Positions 16,468 to 24,861 of a DNA stretch of 44,627 nucleotides are shown here, one piece after another; position 1 is the first letter of the stretch; every line of letters starts with the position of its first letter. Under the pieces are notes generated by a model, which was given only the letters and a program-made list of their open reading frames with translations, had not been told where the DNA came from and searched no databases. Both the position numbers and the translations under genes were made by a program. This DNA is from Bradyrhizobium sp. LHD-71 (GTDB taxonomy: Bacteria; Pseudomonadota; Alphaproteobacteria; Rhizobiales; Xanthobacteraceae): NCBI RefSeq assembly GCF_031157255.1, contig NZ_JAVIFX010000047.1, forward strand, positions 1 through 44,627, in the 5' to 3' direction.

Positions 16468-17541
16468 TCACGTCTCGTTCGATTGCAGGCCATTGGCTTG
16501 GCCCAAAGCAGGGTTCGCGCCGCGCCGCCGGCGACCCGTCCATCGGTCAGCGACGAGCTTGCCAACTCCAAGCACAAATCCCTGCGGTGCCAGCATGACG
16601 GTGGCGAGGAGGAGGGCGCCCATCAACACGAGGGCTGCCTGCTGACTATAGACGGTAATGGTCTGGAAGCCGAACAGCAGAAGGAACGAACCGACGAGCG
16701 TCGCCGTCAGATCGCTTCGTCCCGAGAAAGCCACCCACACGATCGGCATGGCGGCTGCCGGCAAGCCGATGCTGGATGGGGTGATGAACTGGCCCCAGGA
16801 CGTGTAAAGCGCGCCACTGAGGCCGGCGAGCCCGCTTCCAATGGTGAAGGTGAGCAACTGATACTTGCGGATGTCGTAACCGAGCATCTCTGCCCGTTGC
16901 GGATTCTCACGCGTAGCAACGATCACATTCCCGATACGCGAGTTCAGGAGAATGCGCAGACCGATGTAGACGGCGACGATCAATGCCACCATGACGTAGT
17001 AAAGCGCGGAGCCCTCGATATAGAAATCGCCCACGGTGAGCGGATCCATGCCTTTCATGCCGTTGAAGCCGTTCAGCCTTGCGGTGCCGATGCGCCATTC
17101 CGGCCCGGCCGTCTGCCCAAGGAAAAACGCCAGCACCAGCGTTGCCGACAGGGTCACGATGCCGAAGAAGATGCCACTGATACCGCCCCAGATCATGAAG
17201 TAGCCGAGGATGCCTGCCGCCATCATCGCGATGACGATCGACAAGACGAGCGCGGCGATCGTCGCCGAACCTCCTCCCATGTTGATGGCAAGCACGCCGT
17301 AGGCATAACCGGCGATGCCGAAGAAGAACGTCTGGCCGAACGACAGCATGCCGCCATACCCCCACATCAGGCAGAGACCGAGCGCCATGAAGATCCAGAT
17401 CAGGAAATAGGAGAAGTTGCCGACGTCATAGGAATCCGCAAAGACCGGATAGATCAACGCGGCTGCCAGCACAGCGAGAAAGCAGGACCAGAACGTCCGG
17501 CCCCGTCCCAAGGTTTGCGAACCATCAAGCAGCTTGAACAT
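16468..17541 (-). CDS. Amide/urea-type ABC transporter permease (LivM/UrtC-like)
   Basis: A 357-residue inner-membrane permease with about nine or ten hydrophobic segments. The signature GLCLMWGYGGMLSFGQTFFF (about residues 55-74) matches the LivM/UrtC branch, and IGNVIVATRENPQRAEMLGY is the conserved cytoplasmic coupling loop. It starts 12 bp after the LivH stop and ends 2 bp before livG, so the order LivH-LivM-LivG-LivF is tightly packed. Confidence 0.92.
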   Translation of the reverse strand: MFKLLDGSQTLGRGRTFWSCFLAVLAAALIYPVFADSYDVGNFSYFLIWIFMALGLCLMWGYGGMLSFGQTFFFGIAGYAYGVLAINMGGGSATIAALVLSIVIAMMAAGILGYFMIWGGISGIFFGIVTLSATLVLAFFLGQTAGPEWRIGTARLNGFNGMKGMDPLTVGDFYIEGSALYYVMVALIVAVYIGLRILLNSRIGNVIVATRENPQRAEMLGYDIRKYQLLTFTIGSGLAGLSGALYTSWGQFITPSSIGLPAAAMPIVWVAFSGRSDLTATLVGSFLLLFGFQTITVYSQQAALVLMGALLLATVMLAPQGFVLGVGKLVADRWTGRRRRGANPALGQANGLQSNET

Positions 17542-17553
17542 CAGCTCTCCCGA

Positions 17554-18420
17554 TCAACGTCCACGGCGAACCAGCACGCTAGAAAGGCCTTCGGGCAGCA
17601 CGCGAATGATCAAGATCACTGCAAACAGCATGCCGATCTGGCCGATGATCTGCCCGTAGCTCGCATTCAAGACCATGCGGATCATTGCCAGGAAGACGGC
17701 GGCCGGTGCCGTGCCGAGCAGTACATTCGCTCCGCCAACGACGACGGTGACGAAGCTCTCCACCACGAACGTCGCTCCCATCGTCGGAATCAAAGTCATT
17801 GTCGGCGCGTAAAGCGCGCCACAGAGACCCGCAAGCCCGGTGCCGATCCCGAAGCTGATCGCATAGATGCGCCCGGTACGCGCGCCGAGCGCTCTGGCCA
17901 TCGCCGCATTCTGCATCGTCGCACGCGCCATCACGCCGAAGCGCGTTTTCATGAAGATCACATAGAGGCCGATCAGAACCGCAACCGCGCAGGCGAAGAG
18001 CACCAGGCGATACGTCGAGAAGGTGTAGTAGCCAATCGCAAAGCTGCCCTCGGGCGTGCCGATGCCGGTGATCGACGATCCGACGATCAGCAGCATCGAT
18101 TGCGTGACGATCAGGCTGAGGCCCCATGTTGCGAGCAGGGAATCCAGCGGTCGCTTGTAGAAGCGCCGGACCACGAGATACTCGACGGCTACGCCGACGA
18201 GGCCTGCAGTCAACGCCGCAAGCAACTGAGCAATCGCAAGCGGCACGCCGAGCTTGACGAGTCCGACCGTCACGTAGGCGCCGCACATGATAAATTCGCC
18301 GTGCGCCATGTTGATGACGCCCATCATGCCGAACACGATGGCAAGGCCTGCCGCCGACAGGATCAAAAACGCAAAGACGTCGGCGAACTGATAGAATACG
18401 GAAAATAGTTCGGCCGACAT
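17554..18420 (-). CDS. Amide/urea-type ABC transporter permease (LivH/UrtB-like)
   Basis: A 288-residue permease with about eight membrane segments and the LivH signature GLAIVFGMMGVINMAHGEFIM (about residues 25-45). It lacks the long N-terminal extension found in many UrtB proteins, so an amide transporter of the FmdE type is as likely as a urea transporter. The start at 18420 has GGAGC just upstream. A 366-bp repeat-bearing gap separates it from the binding-protein gene, unlike the tight spacing elsewhere in this operon. Confidence 0.92.
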   Translation of the reverse strand: MSAELFSVFYQFADVFAFLILSAAGLAIVFGMMGVINMAHGEFIMCGAYVTVGLVKLGVPLAIAQLLAALTAGLVGVAVEYLVVRRFYKRPLDSLLATWGLSLIVTQSMLLIVGSSITGIGTPEGSFAIGYYTFSTYRLVLFACAVAVLIGLYVIFMKTRFGVMARATMQNAAMARALGARTGRIYAISFGIGTGLAGLCGALYAPTMTLIPTMGATFVVESFVTVVVGGANVLLGTAPAAVFLAMIRMVLNASYGQIIGQIGMLFAVILIIRVLPEGLSSVLVRRGR

Positions 18421-18445
18421 TTAAGCTCCTTCGGTGCGCAGCTAT

Positions 18446-18678
18446 CGTCATTGCGAGCCATAGCCGTTCGAAGAACGGCGTCGCTTCGCTCGCCTATAGC
18501 CGTTCGAAGAACGGCGTCGCTTTGCTCGCCTATAGCCGTTCGAAGAACGGCGTCGCTTTGCTCGCCTATAGCCGTTCGAAGAACGGCGTCTTTGCTCGCC
18601 TATGGCGAAGCAATCCAGTCTGAGGTTGCGGCAAATGCTGCACTGGATTGCTTCGTCGCTTCGCTCCTCGCAATGACG
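18446..18678. repeat. REP-like inverted repeat enclosing a four-unit hairpin tandem array
   Basis: This sits in the 366-bp gap between the binding-protein and livH genes. Perfect 12-bp ends CGTCATTGCGAG (18446-18457) and CTCGCAATGACG (18667-18678) enclose two things. First, a tandem array of four units of 36, 36, 36 and 34 bp at 18461-18496, 18497-18532, 18533-18568 and 18569-18602; each unit holds a 7-bp hairpin GCCGTTC-GAA-GAACGGC. Second, a palindrome CGAAGCAATCCAGT (18606-18619) / ACTGGATTGCTTCG (18642-18655). There are no spacers between units, so this is not CRISPR. Interspersed repeats of this ATTGCGAG...GAAGCAATCC type are familiar in Bradyrhizobium relatives. I see nothing further in 18679-18786. 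Confidence 0.92.
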
Positions 18679-18786
18679 GAGTGTTTGCTCAATGGCTTTC
18701 CCTCCACGGGCGCCGCATCTTGAGGCACCCGGGCAACCCAGGGTCCATCATGCACGACCACGGAAGCAGCATTCGTGCCGAATCTG

Positions 18787-20025
18787 TCACGACTTCTTGG
18801 GGAGGTGGCTTGGCGTATACTGGTCCTTGTCGTTCTTCTTGGTGAGATCGCAACCGATCTCGCCGAGCCAGTACGGTTGGATCGTTCCGTAGTCCTTTTC
18901 GACCTTGACCTCATGTTGGGGGCCGACGGAGATCAAACGCATGCGATGAGACGTATGCTGGCTTTTCGGGTCGATGCAGACCTTGCCCTCCGGCGCGTCG
19001 ATACAGGCCTCACCTGTTGCGATCACCTTGCGCATGTCTTCGAGCTTGATCGATTTCCCTTTCTCGACAAGCGTTTTGTACATGTAGAGGGCATTATAGG
19101 CGTTGTAGCCCATATCGTTGATGTAGAGCTCGTCGGCAAACTTCGCTCGCCAGCGCTTCTTGAAGTCGTCGGCTTCGGGCGTGTCGATCTCCTCGAACCA
19201 GTTCGCGGTCGCATGCATGTTGTTGAGTGCCGGTGGCTTGAAACGCTTGTGCTCAAAGCCGAGCATGACCTTGATCGACGATCCCATCGGCAGGTTGAGT
19301 TTTGCAGCGGCCGCCTGCTCGAAGAACGAGTCCTGGGCGGCCCCGACGTTGATCGTTAGAATCCAGTCCGGCTTGGCCTTCTGGATATTCTGGATCGTTT
19401 GCGCGAACTGCGAGACGCCAAGCGGGATGAACTCTTCGCCGACGACCTCGCCGCCGAGATCCTTCATGATCTTCCGGTTCCATTCCGCCGAGATCTGGCC
19501 GAAGTTGTAGTCGGCGGCGATGACGTAGACCTTCTTGCCAAACTTCTCGACCATCCAGGGAATCAGGGTCGAGAACTGCTGTTCGGGCACCGCCCCCATA
19601 CTGATCATGCTTGCATCGCACACGCCGCCTTCATATTGGTTCGTATAGAAATACGGTGTGGTCGTACGATCGATGATCGGTCGGATAGCTTCACGCGAAG
19701 CAGATGTTATTCCGCCGATCAGGACATCGACCTTGTCGCGGTTGAGCAGGCGTCGCGCGAACTCCTGATAGCGGGCGTTGTCGCCCTGCGGGTCGAGATG
19801 AATAAGTTCGATCTGTCGTCCAAGAATGCCGCCGCTCTTGTTGATTTCCTCGACGGCAAGTTGCGAGCCGCGGAGTTTCGGCATGCCCATGAAGGCGAGG
19901 TCGCCTGAGACATCCTCGAGCAGGCCGACCTTCAATGGTGGCTCAGCTCCGTAAGCGACGCCAAGCGTCACCGGCGCCAGCGCGGCGCCAAGAAGCGCAA
20001 TTCTCAGCAGATGTCCTGGTGTCAT
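18787..20025 (-). CDS. Amide/urea-type ABC transporter substrate-binding protein (UrtA/FmdD-like)
   Basis: A 412-residue periplasmic binding protein with a signal peptide (about residues 1-26, cleavage after AYGA). The mature start LKVGLLEDVSGDLAFMG and the FYTNQYEGGVCD segment (about 128-140) are hallmarks of the UrtA/AmiC/FmdD branch of type I binding proteins, which bind urea and short-chain amides. It starts 30 bp after the acetamidase/formamidase gene. The downstream repeat gap may set a high ratio of binding protein to permease (inference). Confidence 0.93.
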   Translation of the reverse strand: MTPGHLLRIALLGAALAPVTLGVAYGAEPPLKVGLLEDVSGDLAFMGMPKLRGSQLAVEEINKSGGILGRQIELIHLDPQGDNARYQEFARRLLNRDKVDVLIGGITSASREAIRPIIDRTTTPYFYTNQYEGGVCDASMISMGAVPEQQFSTLIPWMVEKFGKKVYVIAADYNFGQISAEWNRKIMKDLGGEVVGEEFIPLGVSQFAQTIQNIQKAKPDWILTINVGAAQDSFFEQAAAAKLNLPMGSSIKVMLGFEHKRFKPPALNNMHATANWFEEIDTPEADDFKKRWRAKFADELYINDMGYNAYNALYMYKTLVEKGKSIKLEDMRKVIATGEACIDAPEGKVCIDPKSQHTSHRMRLISVGPQHEVKVEKDYGTIQPYWLGEIGCDLTKKNDKDQYTPSHLPKKS

Positions 20026-20055
20026 TTAAGTGCCCCTCGTCGAAAGTGGTTGAAC

Positions 20056-21054
20056 TTAGGTCTTGAGGTAGCTTTTCAGGATGGATGCACCCATCGTGTA
20101 TTTGGGGTCGACCATGTTGCCGAGCCGCATTCGACCGGCCTGGCTGAGCAGCATGTACGCGTCGATCTCATCGAAGCCGTAGTCGGCACTCATCCATCGC
20201 GTGAGCTCGCGATAGGCGATCCGCGCAGCATCCTCGAGCGGGCGTGCGCTGCCGATCGTCATGATGAAGTCTCTGGTCTCCAGGCGCGGCCATGCAAAGC
20301 TCCAGTTCTTGATCAGATCGATCTGGAGCGTGACAGTGGCGCGCTGCTCGAGCGCGACGCCGGAAAGTTCGCCGTCACCTTGTGTCGCGTGGCAATCACC
20401 GACGTAGAGAAGCGCACCCTCGGTATGCACCGGCAGGTAGAGAATGGCGCCAGGTGCGACGTCGGGCAGATCCATATTGCCGCCGTGATAATCAGGCTGC
20501 AGCGAAGAGATGGCCTCGATCTCGGGCGACACGCCGATCGTGCCGATGAAGGGCTCGTATGGCAGCGTAATCTTGTCGTTCCAGCGTACGCCGTTTCGGT
20601 CCACGTGAAGCTTTCGAACGCGCTCGGGCAGCGGTGGATTTAGCATCGCGGTAGAGCCGGTCGAAACGAGCCCGCCGAACTCAGGGATGATGCAGGTCGT
20701 CCCAGCCGGCTGCTCGCCGCGCGTTTCGACGTCGTGGATATAGACGGCGAGGCAATCTCCCTTCTTGGCGCCCTTGACCGCAATCGGCCCGCACTGCGGG
20801 TTCAGGTACGGAAAATTCAGCTTCGCCGTCGGGCTGTCGCTTTCGCTTGTGAGCACGCCACCGAAAGCGTCTTCCGTTTCGACGACGACCACCCCGCCAG
20901 GATCAATCGACAGGGTAGGTTTTGCGTAGGGCCCGTAGACATAATGAAAGCGGCCCTGCTGCTCGATCGTCAGACTATGGCGCGGGCCGGTCTTGCCGCC
21001 GGCGATGGCGCGTTTTGCCATGATCGAGCTCTTCAACCAATCTGCTGCTTGCAT
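20056..21054 (-). CDS. fmdA: Acetamidase/formamidase family protein
   Basis: A 332-residue member of the FmdA/AmdA family, which hydrolyses formamide or acetamide to the acid and ammonia through a metal site. Recognisable segments are PGGVVVVETEDAFGG, FPYLNPQCGPIAVKGAKKGD, then YVGDCHATQGDGELSG (about residues 212-227), and the C-terminal DAYMLLSQAG region. It has no signal peptide. Two starts are possible: ATG 21054 (AAGGA nine bases upstream) and ATG 21021. It lies 18 bp after the amidase and 30 bp before the transporter binding protein, so hydrolysis and uptake are co-expressed. Confidence 0.92.
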   Translation of the reverse strand: MQAADWLKSSIMAKRAIAGGKTGPRHSLTIEQQGRFHYVYGPYAKPTLSIDPGGVVVVETEDAFGGVLTSESDSPTAKLNFPYLNPQCGPIAVKGAKKGDCLAVYIHDVETRGEQPAGTTCIIPEFGGLVSTGSTAMLNPPLPERVRKLHVDRNGVRWNDKITLPYEPFIGTIGVSPEIEAISSLQPDYHGGNMDLPDVAPGAILYLPVHTEGALLYVGDCHATQGDGELSGVALEQRATVTLQIDLIKNWSFAWPRLETRDFIMTIGSARPLEDAARIAYRELTRWMSADYGFDEIDAYMLLSQAGRMRLGNMVDPKYTMGASILKSYLKT

Positions 21055-21072
21055 GCGGGCAGGTCCTTTGGA

Positions 21073-22473
21073 TCAAAGAGCCGGGTGACGCGTGTGCCAG
21101 TCAGTCACGCGCTGGAATGCGTCGCCCGCGCGAACAAGGTTCGCCTCATCGAAATGGCGGCCGACAAACTGGAAGGCGACAGGGCCGCCGTTCGCGGCAA
21201 AGCCGCCGGGCAGCGTAATGGTTGGGCTCCCGGTCATGTCGAACGGGCAGGTGAAGCGCAACAGCCCGCCAATCAGCGAAGCGTCCTCGCCCAGCGTCGC
21301 CATCTTGGCGAGGGTGGGAGCGGCGAAAGCCTGGGCCGGCACGGCGATCAGATCAACCGTCTCGAAGAGGAGCCGTACCGCTCCGCGGAAGGCCTCGCGT
21401 CGCAACACGATCTTCTGATAGCCAGTGCCGGATTGTGCGAGACCAAGGTCGAGAAGCCCTGCAAGTCCGGGACCATACTCGGCCTTGCGCGACGGATAGG
21501 TCGCTTCGTGTGCAACCGCTGCTTCGATGCCGCAAAGTGGAAACCAGTCGTCGACGACGGCGCTGGAGTTTGGAAAAGTGATCTCACTGATCTTTGCGCC
21601 GAGCTCGGTCGCGGCGCGCAGGCCCTCGTTGAAGACCTTGGTCGCAGCCTCATCCGTGCCTTCGCTGACCCAGCGACGATCGACGCCGATCGTAATTCCC
21701 CGCAGATTGCCGGACAGACCGGCAAGATAGTCGGGCACGGGCAGCGGTACGGCGGTCGTATCGTTGGGGTCCTGGCCGGCTATGGCGCCAAGCACCGCAC
21801 CGCAATCGACTGCGCTACGCGCCATCGGTCCAATATGATCGAGCGTTGCCGCGAGTTCGAATGCGCCGTAGCGGCTGACGCGTCCCCAGGTCGGCTTCAG
21901 CCCAGTGATGCCGTTGGCTGCCGAAGGAAATCTGATCGATCCGCCGGTATCGGTTCCGAGAGATCCGAAACAGAGGCCGGCCGCCGTCGCCGAACCGGAG
22001 CCGCTCGATGACGCTCCCGACCACAGGTCGGCGTTCCACGGATTTTTCGGTGGGTCGATTTTCGGGTGATGATCGGCGTAGGCGCCTTCGGTCTGCTGAA
22101 GCTTGCCGAGGATGATCGCGCCTGCATCTCTCAGGCGCGCGACGACTGTGGCATCCTCACTCGGACGGAAATCGCGATGGATGGTCATTCCGTGCGCGGC
22201 CGGGGCACCCTTGACCCAACACAGGTCCTTGATCGCAACCGGAACGCCATGCAGCGGTCCCCTGACCTTGCCGGCTGCGATTTCCTTTTCGGCAAGGGCC
22301 GCTTCCGCGAGCGCGGGCTCCGCCATGACGTAAGCGTAGCTCTTAAGTGCGCCATCGAGCCGCTCGATCCGCTCGAGCATCGCCTTCGTCACTTCGATCG
22401 GCGAAAGCTTTTTGGCGTGAATCCGCTGCCCAACCTCAACCAATCCGAGATAACAAAGATCTGTCGTCGGCAT
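21073..22473 (-). CDS. Amidase (amidase signature family)
   Basis: A 466-residue amidase-signature enzyme that hydrolyses C-N amide bonds with a Ser-cisSer-Lys triad. Visible are K82 (PVAIKD), the serine-rich loop SGASSSGSG (154-160 region) and the nucleophile S179 in DTGGSIRFP. The GGSSGG core is relaxed to SGASSSG, still compatible with activity. ATG at 22473 is preferred (GGGGGA nine bases upstream); the frame extends to 22521. It is the first gene of the eight-gene amide operon and is preceded by a leader with an intrinsic terminator. The signature family is broad, so the exact amide is not assignable. Confidence 0.92.
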   Translation of the reverse strand: MPTTDLCYLGLVEVGQRIHAKKLSPIEVTKAMLERIERLDGALKSYAYVMAEPALAEAALAEKEIAAGKVRGPLHGVPVAIKDLCWVKGAPAAHGMTIHRDFRPSEDATVVARLRDAGAIILGKLQQTEGAYADHHPKIDPPKNPWNADLWSGASSSGSGSATAAGLCFGSLGTDTGGSIRFPSAANGITGLKPTWGRVSRYGAFELAATLDHIGPMARSAVDCGAVLGAIAGQDPNDTTAVPLPVPDYLAGLSGNLRGITIGVDRRWVSEGTDEAATKVFNEGLRAATELGAKISEITFPNSSAVVDDWFPLCGIEAAVAHEATYPSRKAEYGPGLAGLLDLGLAQSGTGYQKIVLRREAFRGAVRLLFETVDLIAVPAQAFAAPTLAKMATLGEDASLIGGLLRFTCPFDMTGSPTITLPGGFAANGGPVAFQFVGRHFDEANLVRAGDAFQRVTDWHTRHPAL

Positions 22474-22573
22474 TGCTCTCGTCCCCCGCGTCGTCTCTTG
22501 TGAAGTACAGGCGCGCTTCATCGCCGCGTCTGCGTCGCTGGCTTAGCGACATGCACCGCCCACGTCCTGCGGC

Positions 22574-22621
22574 AAAAAAGAAAAAAGCCACCCGTCCCCC
22601 TAGAGCGAGGCGACGAATGGC
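22574..22621 (-). terminator. Intrinsic terminator in amidase-operon leader (putative ANTAR-controlled attenuator)
   Basis: On the minus strand a 10-bp stem (GCCATTCGTC, plus coordinates 22612-22621, pairing with GACGGGTGGC, 22587-22596, two G-U pairs) is followed directly by U6-C-U6 (22574-22586). It lies about 100 bp upstream of the amidase start and downstream of a promoter-like sequence, so it should stop transcription before the operon unless antagonised. A competing mini-hairpin GGC-ATCAGA-GCC (22619-22630) uses the first bases of the terminator stem. Confidence 0.85.
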
Positions 22622-22745
22622 TCTGATGCCGCAACTATGATCTATCGCATGGGCTAAAATCGAACGAAGCGCTCAGTGCAGGGATCGGGACGTCATCGGC
22701 CCGACCGAAGCAAGCAAGGTTCGACAGGCAGCCCTATCGTAGAAA

Positions 22746-22775
22746 AGTCTAGGTTCGCGCCCTGCTCATTGTCAA
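22746..22775 (-). promoter_or_regulatory. Candidate sigma70 promoter for amide operon
   Basis: Minus strand TTGACA (plus 22770-22775), an 18-bp spacer and TAGACT (22746-22751). Transcription would start near 22739 and give a leader of about 265 nt before the amidase ATG, containing the terminator at 22574-22621. The rest of the 22522-22890 gap holds no gene I can support. Confidence 0.55.
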
Positions 22776-22890
22776 CGAGAGAGCATGCACAAATTTCGCA
22801 GGCCTCATGCGTAGCAAATGAGCAAGACTTCCTAGCCAGGCGTCGGCGATGATGATCTTCTCAAGGGCGCAGCTTCATCGAAAGTCATCC

Positions 22891-24063
22891 ATGGCGAAGC
22901 CGTCGGTTTCCGTTGGCATCATATGTTCGCAGTCCGGGCCCTACCAGGCCATGGGACGCGAGATGCTCAAGAGCGCCTTGATGGCGGTCGACGAAATCAA
23001 CAGCCATCGTGACTTTGACTTCGCGCTCGTTGCGCATGTTCGTGATCCGCGGGGTGTCATTTCAGAATACCACACGGCTTGCGACGATCTTATTCGCAAC
23101 ACAGGGGTCGAGCATATCATCGGCTGCTACACATCGGCATCGCGCAAGCAAGTGCTGCCGATCGTCGAGCGGACCGATCGCCTGCTCTGGTATCCCGCCC
23201 GCTACGAAGGATTCGAATGCTCCGACAACGTCATCTATGTGGGCGCGTCACCCAACCACAACGTCTTGCCGCTCGTGCGCTACATGCTCGACAACGTGTC
23301 GCAGCACGTTTTCTGCGTTGGATCCAACTACGTTTGGACATGGGAGACCAATCGCGTCACCCGTGAGCTGGTGACGGCGACCCAAGGCAGCATTGTCGCC
23401 GAACGGCTGCTCGAGCTGGGCGAGAGCGCGGTCGAACACATCGTCGACGAAATCGTCCGACGCAGGCCACCGGTCGTCTTCAACACGCTCGTCGGAAGTT
23501 CCAGCTACGATTTCATCCGTGCCTTTCGTGCTGCGACCACCGCCGCGAACCTCGACATTCCGATGTTGAGCTGCAGCCTGTGCGAACCGGAGCTCAAGAT
23601 CGTCGGACCGGCGTCTGCTGGATGCATTACCTCGTCGGCCTACTTCGAGAGTATTCGCCTGCCAGAGAACCGGGCGTTCGTTCGGCGCTGGAAGGCGAGG
23701 TACGGAGAGGCGAGCAGCCCTTCCGTCGACGGGCAGTCCGTCTACGTCGCAGTCTATCTTCTGGCACGCGCGCTGCGTCGGGCTGGCACTTCCAATGTTG
23801 GCGAGGTGCGGCGCGCAGCGGCCGGCTACCGCTACAATTCGCCGCAAGGACCGGTCTGGATCGATGGCGACAATAACCATTGTGTTCTGACGCCGCGTCT
23901 GGCCATCTCCAATGCGAAGGGGCAGTTTGACCTTTTCTGGGAAGCCGACGCGCCCGTGAAGCCGGATCCCTACCTGACGCAGCTCGATGTCGCCGGACCG
24001 GCACGCGAAACGTCAAGGAAGAGATCCTCGTCGAATCCGCCCCACCTGCGGATTGTGAAATGA
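22891..24063 (+). CDS. amiC: AmiC-like amide sensor (cytoplasmic type I binding-protein fold)
   Basis: A 390-residue protein of the UrtA/FmdD/AmiC family but without a signal peptide, which separates it from the transporter binding protein. Diagnostic segments include VGIICSQSGPYQAMG, CYTSASRKQVLPIVE and WYPARYEGFECSDN (about residues 109-122), shared with amide and urea binders. In Pseudomonas aeruginosa, AmiC binds small amides and releases AmiR. ATG at 22891 is preferred over 22849, since the upstream residues do not match the family. The stop overlaps the next gene in ATGA, implying coupled synthesis of sensor and antiterminator. It is transcribed divergently from the amidase operon, unlike the Pseudomonas arrangement. 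Confidence 0.88.
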   Translation: MAKPSVSVGIICSQSGPYQAMGREMLKSALMAVDEINSHRDFDFALVAHVRDPRGVISEYHTACDDLIRNTGVEHIIGCYTSASRKQVLPIVERTDRLLWYPARYEGFECSDNVIYVGASPNHNVLPLVRYMLDNVSQHVFCVGSNYVWTWETNRVTRELVTATQGSIVAERLLELGESAVEHIVDEIVRRRPPVVFNTLVGSSSYDFIRAFRAATTAANLDIPMLSCSLCEPELKIVGPASAGCITSSAYFESIRLPENRAFVRRWKARYGEASSPSVDGQSVYVAVYLLARALRRAGTSNVGEVRRAAAGYRYNSPQGPVWIDGDNNHCVLTPRLAISNAKGQFDLFWEADAPVKPDPYLTQLDVAGPARETSRKRSSSNPPHLRIVK

Positions 24064-24647
24064 GCAAGCCGTCTTCATTTTCCCTCCGCGGGCGCAGAGC
24101 ACTTGTCGCCATCAAGGACGAGCGCGACTTATCGATCGTCAGGCGGCAGTTCGAGCGCTTAGGCATCGAGATCTGCATATGGCAGCCGGGTTGCTCCCTC
24201 CCGTGCCGTCCAGACGTGATGCTGATCGACGATGAGTTCTTACCGCTCGCGTCGGCGACGCAGCGCACGCTGCCTGCACGATGCCCCGTCATCGCGCTGC
24301 TGGGCACAGAGACGCCAAGCCGGCTGAAGCTGGTGCTCGAGCTCAATCCGGCGTCGTTTCTCGTCAAGCCGCTACGGTCCGCAGGTATCTACGCGGCGCT
24401 GGTCATCGCGTTCGAGGGGGCCGAGCGCACGAACGAGCTGAAGCAACAGATCGTCAAGCTGGAGGAACGTCTTCGATCGCGTCGGGTCGTGCTCGCTGCC
24501 GTGCTTCACGTGATGCACTCGCATTCCGTTGCGGAGCCGGCCGCTTTTGCCCTGATCCGGCGCGCTGCCATGGAACAGCGCAAGACCATCGAGCAGATGT
24601 CAGCTGAGATCGCTGCAAATGGAAGCTTGCCTCGCGCGACTGGATAG
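24060..24647 (+). CDS. amiR: AmiR-like ANTAR-domain transcription antiterminator
   Basis: A 195-residue protein, close to the length of Pseudomonas AmiR. Residues about 10-115 form a receiver-like domain lacking a clear phosphorylation site, as in AmiR. Residues about 120-140 look like a coiled-coil helix (NELKQQIVKLEERLRSR), and the rest is an ANTAR three-helix RNA-binding domain ending in RRAAMEQRKTIEQMSAEI. ANTAR proteins bind paired hexaloop hairpins in leader RNA and prevent terminator formation. The terminator at 22574-22621 in front of the divergent amidase operon is the likely target (inference). Control would be by release from the AmiC-like protein when amide is present. Confidence 0.88.
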   Translation: MSKPSSFSLRGRRALVAIKDERDLSIVRRQFERLGIEICIWQPGCSLPCRPDVMLIDDEFLPLASATQRTLPARCPVIALLGTETPSRLKLVLELNPASFLVKPLRSAGIYAALVIAFEGAERTNELKQQIVKLEERLRSRRVVLAAVLHVMHSHSVAEPAAFALIRRAAMEQRKTIEQMSAEIAANGSLPRATG

Positions 24648-24788
24648 CGCGCTTCGTTCGCGAAGTCGTGGGGCCGAGCGCGATGGCCGTTAACACCCGG
24701 GCGCCGCGCAGATCGTCGAATCGATCGATCTCAATCGTAAGCACATCGCATGATTAAGGCTGTGTGATCCCACGTGGTGCCGTCCACA

Positions 24789-24811
24789 AGCGCGGGTCAC
24801 TCGCCCGCGCT
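24789..24811. other. GC-rich hairpin between amiR-like and TonB receptor genes
   Basis: A perfect 8-bp stem AGCGCGGG (24789-24796) / CCCGCGCT (24804-24811), loop TCACTCG, in the 214-bp gap. No T-run follows. It may end the amiCR-like transcript or lie in the receptor leader. I saw no obvious Fur-type iron box in this gap, but Irr/RirA sites are hard to recognise by eye. Confidence 0.4.
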
Positions 24812-24861
24812 GGAACACCTAATCTGGAGCAATTCTAGCGAGCGCCCATCGAACTGCGCGG

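Noticed and set aside
16483-18408. Long plus-strand open frame (641 codons) opposite livM and livH
   Set aside because: Composition is Asp/His/Arg/Glu-rich as expected for the complement of GC-rich membrane-protein genes; no family resemblance, and the minus-strand genes have clear signatures.
18461-18602. CRISPR-like array
   Set aside because: Repeat units of 36 bp follow each other with no spacers, and no cas genes are present.
18451-18723. Plus-strand frame encoding repeated RRTASL units
   Set aside because: It is translation of the tandem hairpin array and REP-like element; no start signal and no independent support for a protein.
22687-22696. Leader peptide in the amidase leader (minus strand, ATG near 22696, seven codons)
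   Set aside because: No ribosome binding site and no codon pattern suggesting ribosome-mediated attenuation; the ANTAR protein explains the terminator better.
24652-24665. Small CTTCG-TTCG-CGAAG hairpin just after the ANTAR gene
   Set aside because: Five base pairs and no T-run; below the level I would call a terminator.
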